From Lingula anatina (Eukaryota > Brachiopoda > Lingulata > Lingulida > Lingulidae), in the NCBI RefSeq assembly GCF_001039355.2, contig NW_019775403.1:204497-239738 (forward strand): 35,242 nucleotides of DNA, read 5' to 3'. This document shows positions 10,421-21,256 of the stretch, one piece after another. Each line of letters begins with the position of its first letter. The stretch's first letter is position 1. The position numbers and the translations under genes were made by a program. Below the pieces are notes generated by a model. It made no database searches, was not told the origin of the DNA, and saw only the letters and a list, made by a program, of their open reading frames with translations.

Positions 10421-12414
10421 CAACATAACTAAAAAAGTTATGGACCGATTTTGATGAAATTTTCAGAGTAGGTGGGAAATGGGTAAAACTTAGAAGTGAT
10501 TAGTTTTTGGTGGTGATCCGGATCAATAATCAATCATTAATCAATAATCAAAAATTGCTGCCTTGGCGGTGGTCTGCGCTCTCTGAGTGCTTTTCTAGTT
10601 AACAGTGGTTTTCTCCGGATAAAATTAATGTTGAACACAAATCTCACAACTATTTAATTCTAAAACAATTATTTAGGTCCGTATATTCTAAAAGGCAGAC
10701 ATAACGGCCTCCCTATAGAGTTTCATCACACAAAAAGTGCTATAGTGTGCCATATGTCTTTTCTTATAAATGAGGAGTTTTGGAATCCATTTCACCGCTG
10801 TGATTTGTACAAATCAGTGTGAGTTCATTACGTCGTGAGCTGACAATTTATTGTCAAGCTCGACTGAAGAGTCAGAATGGAGACAATGGAGACTATGAAT
10901 TATCTTAATCATCTTGCTCAGTCAAAATGCGGAGTGATAAGATCTCTCAACATCCGCCAGATGGAATTATAAGGGAGAATCAATTACACGTACCCTAATA
11001 AAATGGGCCGTGACACTGATGATTTCGTGACTCAGCGAAAGGTGCGAAAATGGCTATTTTAGCCATGTTGTCAATATTTGATTCGCAATTACGCATTTTC
11101 ACAGGCCACTTGAATACCAAAAATATATGGATCAACCAACAATATTACTTGCAATAAGATAATTGATTTTGAAAGTCATTTTATAGTCATAATTGAAACA
11201 CAGTCTACTTTTCTATACTTTTGAGGTATATTTACTGTGTTGGTGGTGTTTGGGCGAACCAGAGGTGGGACACGTTATATGCATTACAAACCCCTGATTT
11301 AATATCTTATAATGCCTACATACGTGTACCAGTATCCTAATTTAATATCTTATAATGCCTACATACGTGTACCAGTACGCCGTACATCACTGTATATAGA
11401 TAATACTCCAGATGCATGCGTATAAAGCTGGGGTATCCTCTATATACAATGATGTATTCGTATACATTTCCATGGGTATGACGCTGTATGCGTGGGGTAC
11501 CTGGATTTTCCCTTAGTAGCTTTCGTCTTCGAAAATGAAAATGACATCCTAAGACCCTCATTGAACGGGGATTGCCTCCGTTTCTCTTTACACATTGTGA
11601 CGTAAGCTTTTATCATACATATGCTTAAAGACTCACATATTGTTTCATGTCCTTCAGATGACCCTAGATTACACGACCTAACCTTTCCAATTGCCTTATT
11701 TAGTCAAATATGGGCGATTTTAATTTTTTTGCTGATTAAAAGTTTCAGAAAATTGGTCAAATAAAAAAGTAAATGACATAAAAACAGTAATTCACATATT
11801 GTGCGTGTGTAATTTTGATTGATAGATTGAAGCGGCAGATTTTGTCTTAAACGTACGTCAAACTTTTTTTGATTAAATGTTTTATCCCAGCCTAACTGCC
11901 AGCCTTATACAGTAAAGTATATAACGAGGTTGCGCCCTGCGTTCACACGGTGTCTTCAGCCGTCCTCAGCCACAGTTCGCTGCGAGGTGCTCAGGTATGC
12001 CTGTGTCGTGCGCAATAAGAAGATGCTGGACGCACGACGTAAGCTGCAAGGGTCTTCGCTCGGCCCGTGTCCGATCTCAGCTGTTGCCACTGGGGTCTAG
12101 ATATTAACTAAATCTAGACCTCTATTTTCAACCAATTCTCTGCTTAACTTAAACAGTCCATCAATACGCAGCAGAGAGAGAGAGAGCACGTTCATTTCTG
12201 CTATCTGAACGACTTCTAAGTACATTATGCGACGCCAGATGGCTCCTGTTAGAAATATGGCCCTTCATTGCATTGGGTGACCCTTCTGAAGAGTGTGTTG
12301 TATCAAAAGAAGAATAAAGATATCGTCAGAGAAAATACAATAAAACATTGCAAATAATGTATTTACTAATACTGCTCAGAGATAACGTCAAAACTATGTT
12401 GCTTATATACATAA
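10421..12414. repeat. 2-kb tandem duplication, copy 2
   Basis: Second copy of the 2-kb unit. It begins inside the small transposon sequence (CAACATAACT at 10421) after an ATAATCAATC-rich junction (about 10390-10420), and ends at TTATATACATAA near 12414. Its last 250 bp or so, from the GA run at about 12171, is also the left edge of the larger FMO-bearing duplication and recurs at about 23161-23400. Differences from copy 1 include an inserted GTTTCATC-like stretch near 10720 and a shorter GA run. No gene. Confidence 0.9.
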
Positions 12415-13198
12415 CATGTATTTCCTTTATTACGAATTAAAATCATAAATTTGAATAGAAAAAAAAAATAGAATCGTTTGTCTCAAGATAACAAAAGTTA
12501 GAAAAGATAGTATTATTAAACATGTAGAACCAAGTGCTGTATATTTCTCAGAAATTTCACTGGTTGGAAATTTTAATCATAACAACTAAAGAGTTGTTCT
12601 TTGTTAGAATCAATGGGAAAAAAATAGGAAAGGTGATTCTAGGGCTGCTGTTTGTATATTCTACGTATGACCTATAGTTCAACCTAGGGACATGACTTAC
12701 GTGAGAATTAGTAAGATGGTGGAAGAGCTTTACCCTATCGTATTTATTTGGTTGTGATAGAATGTTCAAGTAACATGACAACAACCGGCAAGTCTGATCA
12801 GTTGAAGAATTTATATTTACCAACCGCGTGCATGTTGGGGAAAGAGGGAGAGAAGGGGTTGAGAGAGAGCGAATCAACATTTGGTCTCCAATTGTGACCC
12901 CCTATAACTTGAAACCATTGGCACAGTAAATGTACGTGTGCCTTTTTGACTATATGACTTTTTCTTATTGGATGCATATGACCTAGCTCAAATAAAGCAG
13001 GTGTCTGATATATAGAAAATTAAGAGGTTTTATCAAGCGCTTAGTTTATCGAGGTCAAGAACTGTGATAATATACCTACATATATCTAGCTGTAATTTTC
13101 ACCTAAGACGCTAAAACAAAAACAGCAGTAAACTACCATGCAATCATAAGGCAATGCTGGGTTTGCTGAGTTTTGATCGATCTTTCCTTTCTGTGTGA
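12415..13198. other. Gene-free part of the left duplication block
   Basis: This stretch continues the homology to about 23395-24120 of the right block. Its short open frames (for example 12557-12880, minus) are not preserved as frames in the right copy, which argues against coding. No RNA gene was recognised. Confidence 0.5.
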
Positions 13199-14373
13199 TG
13201 CCCCTATTTTACACAGACCGCGAATCCCACGAATCGCCGGGAATTGACAAATTTCAGGATTCGTGGTTGAATGGTAATCAGTTCGTGAAGTTCTTAACAG
13301 ATTCGTATATATTCGTAGTCAGTTCTTGCAATTATTGACCAACAGGAGTTAGTGGCAAAAAATTGATACCCCTTTATCACACAGACCACGAATTCCACGA
13401 ATCGCCAGGAATTGACAAATTTCAGGATTCGTGGTTGAATTGTAATCAGTTTGTGAAGTTTTTAACAGATTCGTAGATAATCGTATTCAGTTCTTGCTAT
13501 TCTTGATCAATCGGGAATTCGTGGCAAAAATTTTGAGCTGTTCAAAATTTTGGCCACGAACTCCCGATTCCAAAAAAATGGAAGTGAATTCTTGACAATA
13601 TTCGTGCGATTCCAGCCAAATGCCTCGAATATTCGTAATGCAAGGCTGACACTTGCACGACTTTTGGCCCCGATTTTGTCGTGGCAAGTCGTGCCATTTT
13701 GGGGCAAGAAGTGGGAGGCTCCCGCACTGTTCCCGACTAGTTCACACATAGTTCACGACGAGTTTACGACGAGCTAACGAATAGTTTACGAATGCGTGTC
13801 CACATAGACACGAACTTGCACGACAAGTTCACGCATAGTTTGCGCATAGCTTACGTACTTCCCGCATTGGCACGACGAGTTTGCACAATTCGGACGGTGT
13901 CGTGCCGACTTGGACACGCAATATACGTGAGCTGTTCGTGAACTATTCATGGCAGTTCGTAACAGTTGTGACATGGCGCGCACTGTCATGCACTGGCACG
14001 CATTCTCCCGCATCGTCCCGACGAGTTCACGAACAGTTTGACCATAGTTCACGACCCGGTCGCGAAATTTTGTCGTGACCAAAATTTTGAACATTTTAAA
14101 ATTTTCGTCCCGACATGGCACTCAGTCACGACGGATTTACGCACACTTCACGGCAGTTTACGACTAGTTCGCGCACTGGCACGACTCGAGTCGTGCCAAT
14201 GCGTGCCACAGAATCGTGCAAGTGTCAGTCTTGCTTAACACTATCGCACCTGTATCGTAACTGAATCGTAGAGCGTGTCGAATTAGGCCAAAAATTTTGC
14301 AAAATCTCACGAATCCTCACGAATCCTGAAATTTGTCAATTCGTGGGATTCGTGGTCTGTGTGAAAGAGGGGC
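13199..14373. mobile_element. 1.17-kb foldback-like DNA element with about 60-bp inverted ends
   Basis: The left end (GCCCCTATTTTACACAGACC from 13200) and the right end (GGTCTGTGTGAAAGAGGGGC, to 14373) are inverted copies. The similarity runs about 60 bp inward through CACGAATC and TTGACAAATTTCAGGATTCG. The paralogous site in the right block (about 24115-24127) is continuous (CTGTGTGAAGCACC), so this is an insertion, probably with a 4-bp GTGA target duplication (13195-13198 and 14374-14377). The left end is itself duplicated (about 13213-13367 and 13380-13530). The core is built of degenerate words such as TTTACGACGAG and TTCACGCATAG with roughly 11-bp spacing. It also holds a perfect 22-bp palindrome at 14177-14198. 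Numerous short frames are by-products of the composition; no transposase is visible. Confidence 0.8.
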
Positions 14374-15089
14374 GTGAAGTGCCAAACCATGGATTGCTCC
14401 CTTTTATCTTTTTTGCTTTATTGGTTTGTGGCATGAATAAGCGGTGGAACGAATGTAGTCTGATACATGTCAGTGCTCAATCAGTTTGTACAACATGTAT
14501 GTCTCTTGCATTGCCATTGTACAAACTAAGGCATGCTGCATGTAATGGAACTCTTATCACCCTCTCTCTTGGCAAGAGATTGTTATGTACCATGAAAACT
14601 CCCACAAATAATCTGTCTTTATACCCCGTTTCCTCCGAATCCAACCGGGTATCCTGCACCCAAACCACTCTTTTAAAAGGTTTTATAGAAAAATTGGAGT
14701 GATCTTTCACTGTTGTTGGAAGAACTTATCATGATATTCTTTGCAAGAAATGGGTCCGTACATGTGCACAAAAAGGAATACAATGCCTCAAGTGCCGTGT
14801 TGTCTTGTTCACGGGGCATCAGAACAGTATATAAACTTTTTATTATAATTTTCATTTTTAAGCGCTGATAAGACGAGAAGAGGTACAACAGGGGCGCTGC
14901 CAAAGGTACAACAGACTTCATGTCCTCATGTGTTTAAACAAGAAAACCTATGACCCATTTATCGCAGAAAACTGTCGGATTATATTGCCCTGCGCAAATG
15001 CTGCATTTCCGCGGTTGCACCAAGACGGTGAGCCTGCCATAGCAACGTAGCTGCCGATACACTGAAATTGTTTGCGTTTTTTCCTCAAG
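14374..15089. other. Upstream region of FMO-B
   Basis: Homologous to the FMO-C upstream region (about 24120-24783), including the TATATAAA box and a CAAACCACTCTTTTAA stretch (about 14659). Open frames here (for example 14343-14702) are interrupted or shifted in the paralogous copy, so they are not supported as genes. The 5' UTR and promoter of FMO-B probably lie here. Confidence 0.5.
14829..14836 (+). promoter_or_regulatory. Candidate TATA box upstream of FMO-B
   Basis: TATATAAA lies about 260 bp before the FMO-B ATG, within a context (GCATCAGAACAG before it, CTTTTTATTAT after it) that is kept upstream of FMO-C. The conservation may only reflect recent duplication. The transcription start is unknown. 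Confidence 0.3.
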
Positions 15090-18000
15090 ATGTCCCTAAG
15101 AAAAAGAATAGCTGTTGTGGGCGGTGGGGCCAGCGGACTGACCGCAATAAAATGCTGTTTAGACGAAGATTTGGATCCGGTGTGTTTCGAGAGATCTGAC
15201 CAGCTGGGAGGCTTATGGCTTTTCAGGTACATTAACTTACTTTTCTCAACTGTTGACATGAAATTCAACAAAACCTACTTTAAAATGAAATTAAAAAAAA
15301 ACATCGAGGTCAAAATTTAACTTCATCAATAATTTAGATATATCAGTAGAAAGTTAAACAAATATAAAGAAAACATATTTGCGGACACGAAAGACCGCTC
15401 GCTTTAATGGATTTCCATTGCAATAATATGTTTTCACCTAATATAAGTTTAAGTATGAAATCTCTCTTTTTAAACTATTCGCTCCTTATTAATATTACAG
15501 ACCTGGGGGCAAGCAGGATGGGGAGGGGACAGTCATGCGGTCCACCGTTATCGACACCAGCAAGGAAATGATGTGTTGGAGTGACTTCCCCGTCCCTGAT
15601 GACCATCCAAACTTCATGCACAACACCTACGTCCTCAAGTACTTTCATATGTACGCCGAGACGTTCGGCTTGCTGAAGTACATCAAGTTTCGCCATGCAA
15701 TCATAAAGGTAAAACCGGCCAGAGACTTCCAGACCAGCGGGCAGTGGGAAGTCCAGTACAAGGATCTAGAGAAGGATCAAGAGTATACGGAGATCTTTGA
15801 TGCCGTGTTCTGCTGTACTGGCCATCATACAACCAAAAACCAGCCAAAGTTCCCCGGCCAGGAAAAATTTCAGGGGAAAATTGTCCACTCTCACGATTAC
15901 AGGTAATGTGAAGGCAGTGCTACCACCTTTTTTTCTAAATATCCGTTCCGTACGCCAACTTTTGTATCGATGTATAGATTTTTATATTTAGAAAATTAAC
16001 TTAAAGGGATAATAACTCTTCGTTCTGGCAAAATAAAATAAAAAATGAATTTCCCTGGAATAAACAACAATTTTCCTATACTTGCCAATGGTAAATGAAT
16101 CCATTTTCACATTCAAAGTTTGTCCTTGTTTTTTTAAAGATAGTTTGTTTGTTATAATCTCTTAAGAGACTTTAACAGAGTATAGCCATCAATGGAGGTT
16201 ACGTTGTCTAAAGACAAGCTCATATATCAGAATAATAGCTGTAACTGCCGTTTTTGTGGTAAAACAGAATATATTATATTTCTATGAGTTGTTCACAATG
16301 TTTTTATGTGAAATATAGATCTCATGCGAAGAGTAATTATCCTTTTAAATTACCTTAATAGAAAATTGATTAATCGCTTGAAGATTTTATCGTAAAGTGC
16401 GAATTTGTCCAGTGGATTGAAATTGTGGATAATTTTTATACATGCACGTATCCATTTTTCATATTGATCATAAAATATCTACTGTCCTATCTACCTTCTC
16501 TCTCTCTCTCTCTCTCTAACGCAAATACAAATTGTTTTGCTTGTGCAGTGATGAGAGAGGCTATGAAGGCAAGCGAGTTGTCGTAGTGGGCGTTGGAAAT
16601 TCTGGTAATGACGTAGCATCTGAATTGGGAAAAGTCGCAGACAAGGTATTCTTTGAATTGTGATATATGCACGAGGAAATGTACGAGGATATTTCCAAGA
16701 AAAATGGGCATCTGTAACATACATGTAACTCCCGCGGGAACTCTCGCTGAATGCAAATAGATTAACGCACGTTTTCTGGTTTCCAACGTACTCGTACAAC
16801 CACCAGCTTTTAAATTTTTTCTACTCAGGGCCAGGAGGATGCATGTTAATCTGATTGCATTCAGCGAGAGTCCCTGCGGAATTGGATCGAGCGGCCAATG
16901 TAGAATGATAGTTTCATTGTGAATGAGGCCTAAGTTTGGCAGATCGGATACACAAGAAACATCACACTTGGCAGCATAGCAGTATACAATATGTGACACA
17001 GTAGTTCTAGTGTCCAACGCGCAGTAAACAATATTTATATATTTAATAGAAACCTTTGCTGAAAATGAGCAGAATTAATACGAATGTATGGAAAGAGTTG
17101 AAAAATAACAGGTTTCAGATCAGTTTACATTGCCTTCACGAAAATAGTCTGGCTTGCATTCTCTACCCCCCCCCCCCCCCAAGGTCACAGAGAGTACAGG
17201 TATACTACCGAGACATGGGCAAAATAATCATTTAATGGTGCATTTATAATACACGCGATTCCAGTAGGGGGCCTAAACTCCGCTGAAAATGCCAAACAGT
17301 AACTTTTACGCAGTAACTCCAATCATTCAAAAGAAGGGTCTAAGAGGGATGTTAAATTTACGAGGTCTTGCGGTTAGTAGGTCTGCAATTTATCTTAGTT
17401 AGAAGTGGACATTTAAGTCTGTACCATGGGTACGTTCTTTTAGCTAGGCCTCATTCAACATCTTTATTATAAAGTTACCATAATGCTTTCATCAACCAAA
17501 TGTCATCTAAACTCGGAGTTATTACTATTCAAGTATTTTAGTGTCTGACAATGCACCGTTAGGGTATGAATCTAGAAACTATTTATTAAAGAACTATCTT
17601 AATTTCATATAAGGTAACAGAGCTGATGAATTACACTTTACGTGACATAACTTTTACCTTCAATATATTGCCATCAGCCAATGTTGTAAAGATGCTGACC
17701 ACACTTGCAGTGAGATTATTCGTAACACGCACTCGCGCGCGCGCACACACACACACCTTTAAAATAGATCATGTTCTTCACTATGATTCCAGGTATTTTT
17801 CTCGACTCGGCGCGGGATGTGGGTGATGAGCCTTGCAGACAAAGATGGCCTCCCCTGGGATATCGTACAAACTCGCCGCCTGACCAACTGGCTGAAGAGT
17901 TGGCTCCCGTTTAGTTGGAGGTCAGTTTACATGTAGAAGTCCTATTACAGGGCACTTAATTAATAATAGGGGCTTTTTATTTAGTTTTTAAAAAAAGAAA

Positions 18001-19765
18001 TTAAAGATATTGACCTGCAATGCTGACGAACTATTTGAAACAAATAAATGACAGTGAAATATTTCAGAAACAATTCTTGTTCGGTTAAAAAGATTGAATT
18101 TTTATATATCAAATTCTTTGTTTTTCCAAAACAGATGCACCATGGTAGAAAACGACATCAATAAACGCTTTAATCACGAGCTATTCGGCCTGAAACCGAA
18201 ACACCGCATCTTCAGCCAGCATCTGACGGTAAACGACACGCTTCCAGTTCGCATACTATGTGGAAAGGTCGTCATGAAAACGAATATCGCAGGTTTTACT
18301 AAAACCGGCGTCAAATTCGACGACGGAACGGTGGAGGACGACATCGACCTCGTGATTCTGGCAACGGGCTACAACTATGGTTTTCCTTATGTCGATGAAT
18401 CCGTCATCAAAATTGAGAAAAACGTCATTAATTTGTACGAGTACGTCTGGCCGTTGACCATTACCCATCCCACCATCGCTTTCATTGGGTGCATCCAGCC
18501 GGACGGTTCTCTTTTCCCATGTGCGGAACTTCAGTGTCGTTGGGCTACACGGATGTTCAAGGTACTGCTTATGTGAATTTTAAAATTTTAGTTATAAAAA
18601 GTGTTCGATTTTCTGATATAAGCCGTTTATCAAGATGTTCAATTCAAAGTAGTAATTTTTTCATTGCGAACGGGGCTAATAGCCCCCAAGAGCATCACTA
18701 AGATATTATAATGAATCAGGCTTTCCTATCCGAAATGGTCGATCTGCTTCTGTTTTTTTTTTTTTTTTTTTTTTTTTTTTCTGACAAGGGTCTGTGCAAA
18801 CTCCCCAGTAAGGACGCCATGTTGGCAGACATGCAAAGAAAGCATGACGTCATGGCGAAACGTTACGTCCAGACCCAACGTCACACTATCGAGGTGGACT
18901 GGATTCTCTACATGGACGAACTTGCTAGACACGTTGGTTGCAAACCAAACTTAGGTGAGTCGGCGTTATTTTTTATTTATTTTAATTTTTAATGTGTGTC
19001 TGTATGCGTGCCATAGACTCACTCGACTTATAGTATGTACCAGTACCTTGTGTCCTCCGTAAGCCTGAACGGGTGACGTTTGTGTCACATGTTCGATTAC
19101 CTTTATTTCCATTAAGTAACATCCTGTTGAAATTCAGTAAAACCAACATTTGCATTTGCTTTTATGAATGTCTCAATTGCATCAAACTGAAAACCGGAGT
19201 AGGGCTTTTCATCCATTATTTTAATAGCCATTTATGCGTCTGTTACCTTATATGCAATCACAAGATCTTAACCAGTCCTAACCTTGCCTTGGCAGAGGTC
19301 TACTGTACATATGATAGTTGATACAGCAGTTTGCAGCAAAACTTTTTTAAAGTTAAAACTTTATCTGTCTTTACCATTCCAATATGGTCCCCACAATACC
19401 CACTTATATTACATGTTACAGGACTGCAGTTAAAAGGCGTATAAGACGTGTTGTTTTCTATTTCAGTGAAACTGTTCCTAACCGATCCCGTCCTTGCTTG
19501 GGCAGTTCTCACAGGTCCGTGTGTGCCCTATCAGTATCGCTTGATGGGTCCCAAGCCGTGGGAGGGGGCTAGGGAGGCGATCCTCTCCACCATGGATAGA
19601 GTCAAAAAACCGCTGCAGACCAGAATACCTGCCGGGTGCTCAAAGAGGTCCGGTTTTGGCCGATTCTTCTCCATGATGGTCCTGTTGGTGGCTATAAGTG
19701 CGGTGATGGTAAAGCTGTACTATCCAGACAGGCTATCCTCCTTGGCCAACATGTTAAGTCGCTGA
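15090..19765 (+). CDS. FMO: Flavin-containing monooxygenase FMO-B (complete, 7 coding exons)
   Basis: Coding exons: 15090-15226, 15501-15902, 16549-16645, 17793-17920, 18135-18561, 18789-18954, 19467-19765. All have GT-AG borders, and the frame closes at 1656 nt (551 residues). The ATG at 15090 follows AAG and is matched by the FMO-C and FMO-D starts; the upstream TTG in the same frame is not used. Motifs: FAD-binding GGGASG (11-16), FMO signature FQGKIVHSHDY (169-179), NADPH-binding GVGNSG (194-199), LATGY (330-334) and a membrane anchor (about 519-538). A 13-residue tail follows the anchor; FMO-A lacks it. Expected role as for the family: NADPH- and O2-dependent oxygenation of nitrogen or sulfur compounds at the ER. 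Odd points: the segment after exon 5's IGCIQP reads DGSLFP where FMO-A and FMO-C read LGA-IFP, a cluster of changes at an otherwise conserved place. Intron 2 contains a TTAA-flanked element, and a 28-T run precedes exon 6. The symbol is family-level only. Confidence 0.95.
16005..16344. mobile_element. TTAA-flanked MITE in FMO-B intron 2
   Basis: This 340-bp element is bounded by TTAA at 16001-16004 and 16345-16348. The left end AGGGATAATAACTCTTCG is mirrored at the right end (CGAAGAGTAATTATCCT). It is absent from the same place in FMO-C intron 2, and the size difference between the two introns (646 versus 295 bp) is almost exactly this element. A close relative in opposite orientation lies at 21257-21591. 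TTAA target duplication is the hallmark of piggyBac-type elements, but the assignment is inference because no transposase is present. Confidence 0.85.
16496..16517. repeat. (CT)n microsatellite
   Basis: A pure CT run in FMO-B intron 2, about 30 bp before exon 3, where it may extend the pyrimidine tract. The FMO-C intron has an interrupted CTGTCTCTGTCTC version at the same place. Confidence 0.8.
16732..16879. repeat. Inverted repeat (foldback) in FMO-B intron 3
   Basis: Arms of about 35 bp at 16732-16766 (CCGCGGGAACTCTCGCTGAA onward) and 16845-16879 are near-perfect inverted copies around a spacer of about 78 bp. In FMO-C intron 3 the right arm is intact (about 26200-26236), but the left arm has lost its middle, so the structure was present before duplication and is decaying there. 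Transcribed, it could form a long hairpin. Confidence 0.7.
17167..17180. repeat. Poly-C tract in FMO-B intron 3
   Basis: A C homopolymer run. The FMO-C intron has only six C at the matching site (about 26533), so the tract length has changed since duplication. Confidence 0.7.
17733..17757. repeat. (GC)n(AC)n microsatellite before FMO-B exon 4
   Basis: CGCGCGCGCG followed by CACACACACAC, about 35 bp before exon 4. FMO-C keeps only an AC run at 27203-27216. Confidence 0.75.
18753..18780 (+). repeat. Poly-T run before FMO-B exon 6
   Basis: About 28 consecutive T immediately before CTGACAAG, the exon 6 acceptor of FMO-B. FMO-C has a short mixed tract (CTATTTTTACTAACCAG) here instead. The run may serve as a very long polypyrimidine tract; alternatively it is an assembly-prone homopolymer. 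Confidence 0.8.
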
Positions 19766-19990
19766 ATGATTGATTTGCGGTAAAGCGATGCATTACTGAT
19801 TAAAAAAGACCGTGGAAAAATATAACTTTTTACTACTCTTTTTGTGCTTAATCGCATTGGCCAAGCACTGTTACTATTTGGGAGTCATGTTTGCAAACTA
19901 AGTATAATATTCGGTTGTTACACGTTTCTCCATGTAATTTACATGTAACGGGTTTGTAAAATGAAAAAAGAAAAATATTTCCGTTGTTAA
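19766..19990. other. 3' flank of FMO-B
   Basis: Likely 3' UTR and flank, homologous to the FMO-C 3' flank. ATTAAA at 19799-19804 is a possible variant polyadenylation signal 34 nt after the stop, but FMO-C has ATTAAG there, so support is weak. Confidence 0.35.
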
Positions 19991-20313
19991 GAGGATAACA
20001 ACTGTTCGTACGAGATTCATATTACTTTGTAAACAACTCAATGAAATGAAATGTAATAAATTCCTATTTACGACCAAAACAGCGGTTATCGCAATTACTC
20101 TGGAATCTGTGTTTGCCATCAGACCATTTGGATCTTCAAAGATGGCAGTACCTCTAAAACAAATTATTTAGAAATTATAACAAAAAAAAATTAGAAAAAA
20201 ACATGGAATAGCCTTAAATGTCGGAATGGATTAGTTAACCATTCGTAAGTAAGAGAAAATCGCCGTTTACCCCAGGAAAATCCGCTTTTTGGCCAAAACG
20301 AACAGTTGGTTGT
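19991..20313. mobile_element. Older, diverged TTAA-type MITE copy
   Basis: A TTAA at 19987-19990 precedes GAGGATAACAACTGTTCG. The matching inverted end (CGAACAGTTGGTTGTC) lies near 20298-20313. The interior resembles the elements at 16005 and 21257 (AACAGCGGTTATCGC, TTGGCCAAAACGAA), but with many changes. A truncated version is present in the right block at about 29443-29530, so this copy pre-dates the block duplication. Confidence 0.6.
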
Positions 20314-21252
20314 CTTCACAGTCAGTTTTTCTGTAAGTTTTTTCTTTTTGTAAAAAAAATGTATACGTGCATTGGAGTATAATGATATAACGGTAAACTA
20401 TGTAGAATGCCTACACTCTGCCCGGTACAGTAGCCTGTAATAAGTGGAACAGCTGTCAAAATTCAGAACTCTGGATTGTACGTGTATATCCTTTTATCAT
20501 ATTTTATTTACATACATGATATGACATAGGGGTTTATCTTTTATCCATTTACTAGTATACAATACAGGGTATATCACTTAGAATAATAGGATATATTAGG
20601 ATACATAATACTGGAAATGTATATATGACTTTTCCGAATACATTTATTTTTATGCACGTGTGTGTTATCGGTTGTTATTGAGTGCCACTTGTGACGGGTC
20701 CTTTCTCCAAGCACCATATGTAACAGCACTGTTGGGGAGACAAATTAATTACCAAAATACGTCTTTGGACGTGAGCATGAACAAATACCTTGACATTTGA
20801 AAGGAAGTTTAAATTACTATAAAACCATGATTTGTTTCCTCGCCTAAAACGTTGTACCCAGAGCACATACTCTATCCACATTGCCGGTGAAATTGTCCAA
20901 CGATTTTAACGTTTTGTTTTTAACAAAATATTCTTATCTGTTTGCTTTGCGAACCCATTGGATTTGCCACGCCGGCTTCAATTCATCTATAAACAAATGT
21001 GGGAATTAAGGCCTGTCTCTGCTTATGGTAGGCCTAAAAGTGAGCATGTCGCTGAGTCATAGACCAGATATGACGCCATCCACAGGGACGTACAGGTAGA
21101 CGCCGGGTTAACTACCAACACGTAATACACGCGTGCACGTTGATAAAAAAGAAAGCCAGCTGTTTTAACCCTGCGCTTTTCGTTTGTTACGCAACCTGTT
21201 CGTTGCAAATCACTTACCAAAACACCATTTGGCCTAATTTTGTGAGATAACA
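20314..21252. other. Gene-free downstream flank in left block
   Basis: Intergenic DNA homologous to about 29500-30245 of the right block. Short open frames (for example 20675-20881, minus) occur in both blocks but differ in length and reading, consistent with non-coding DNA. No RNA gene recognised. Confidence 0.5.
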
Positions 21253-21256
21253 TTAA

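Noticed and set aside
12557-12880. A 107-codon minus-strand frame with a shorter counterpart at 23507-23746
   Set aside because: The two copies differ in start, length and end in ways expected of non-coding duplicated DNA.
13486-14238. Dense overlapping frames in the 13.5-14.2 kb region
   Set aside because: They arise from the repetitive, GC-richer core of the inverted-repeat element; no transposase motif and no agreement between frames.
16487-17017. A 176-codon minus-strand frame across FMO-B exon 3 and intron 3
   Set aside because: It includes the CT microsatellite and the antisense of a conserved FMO exon, and is disrupted in FMO-C.
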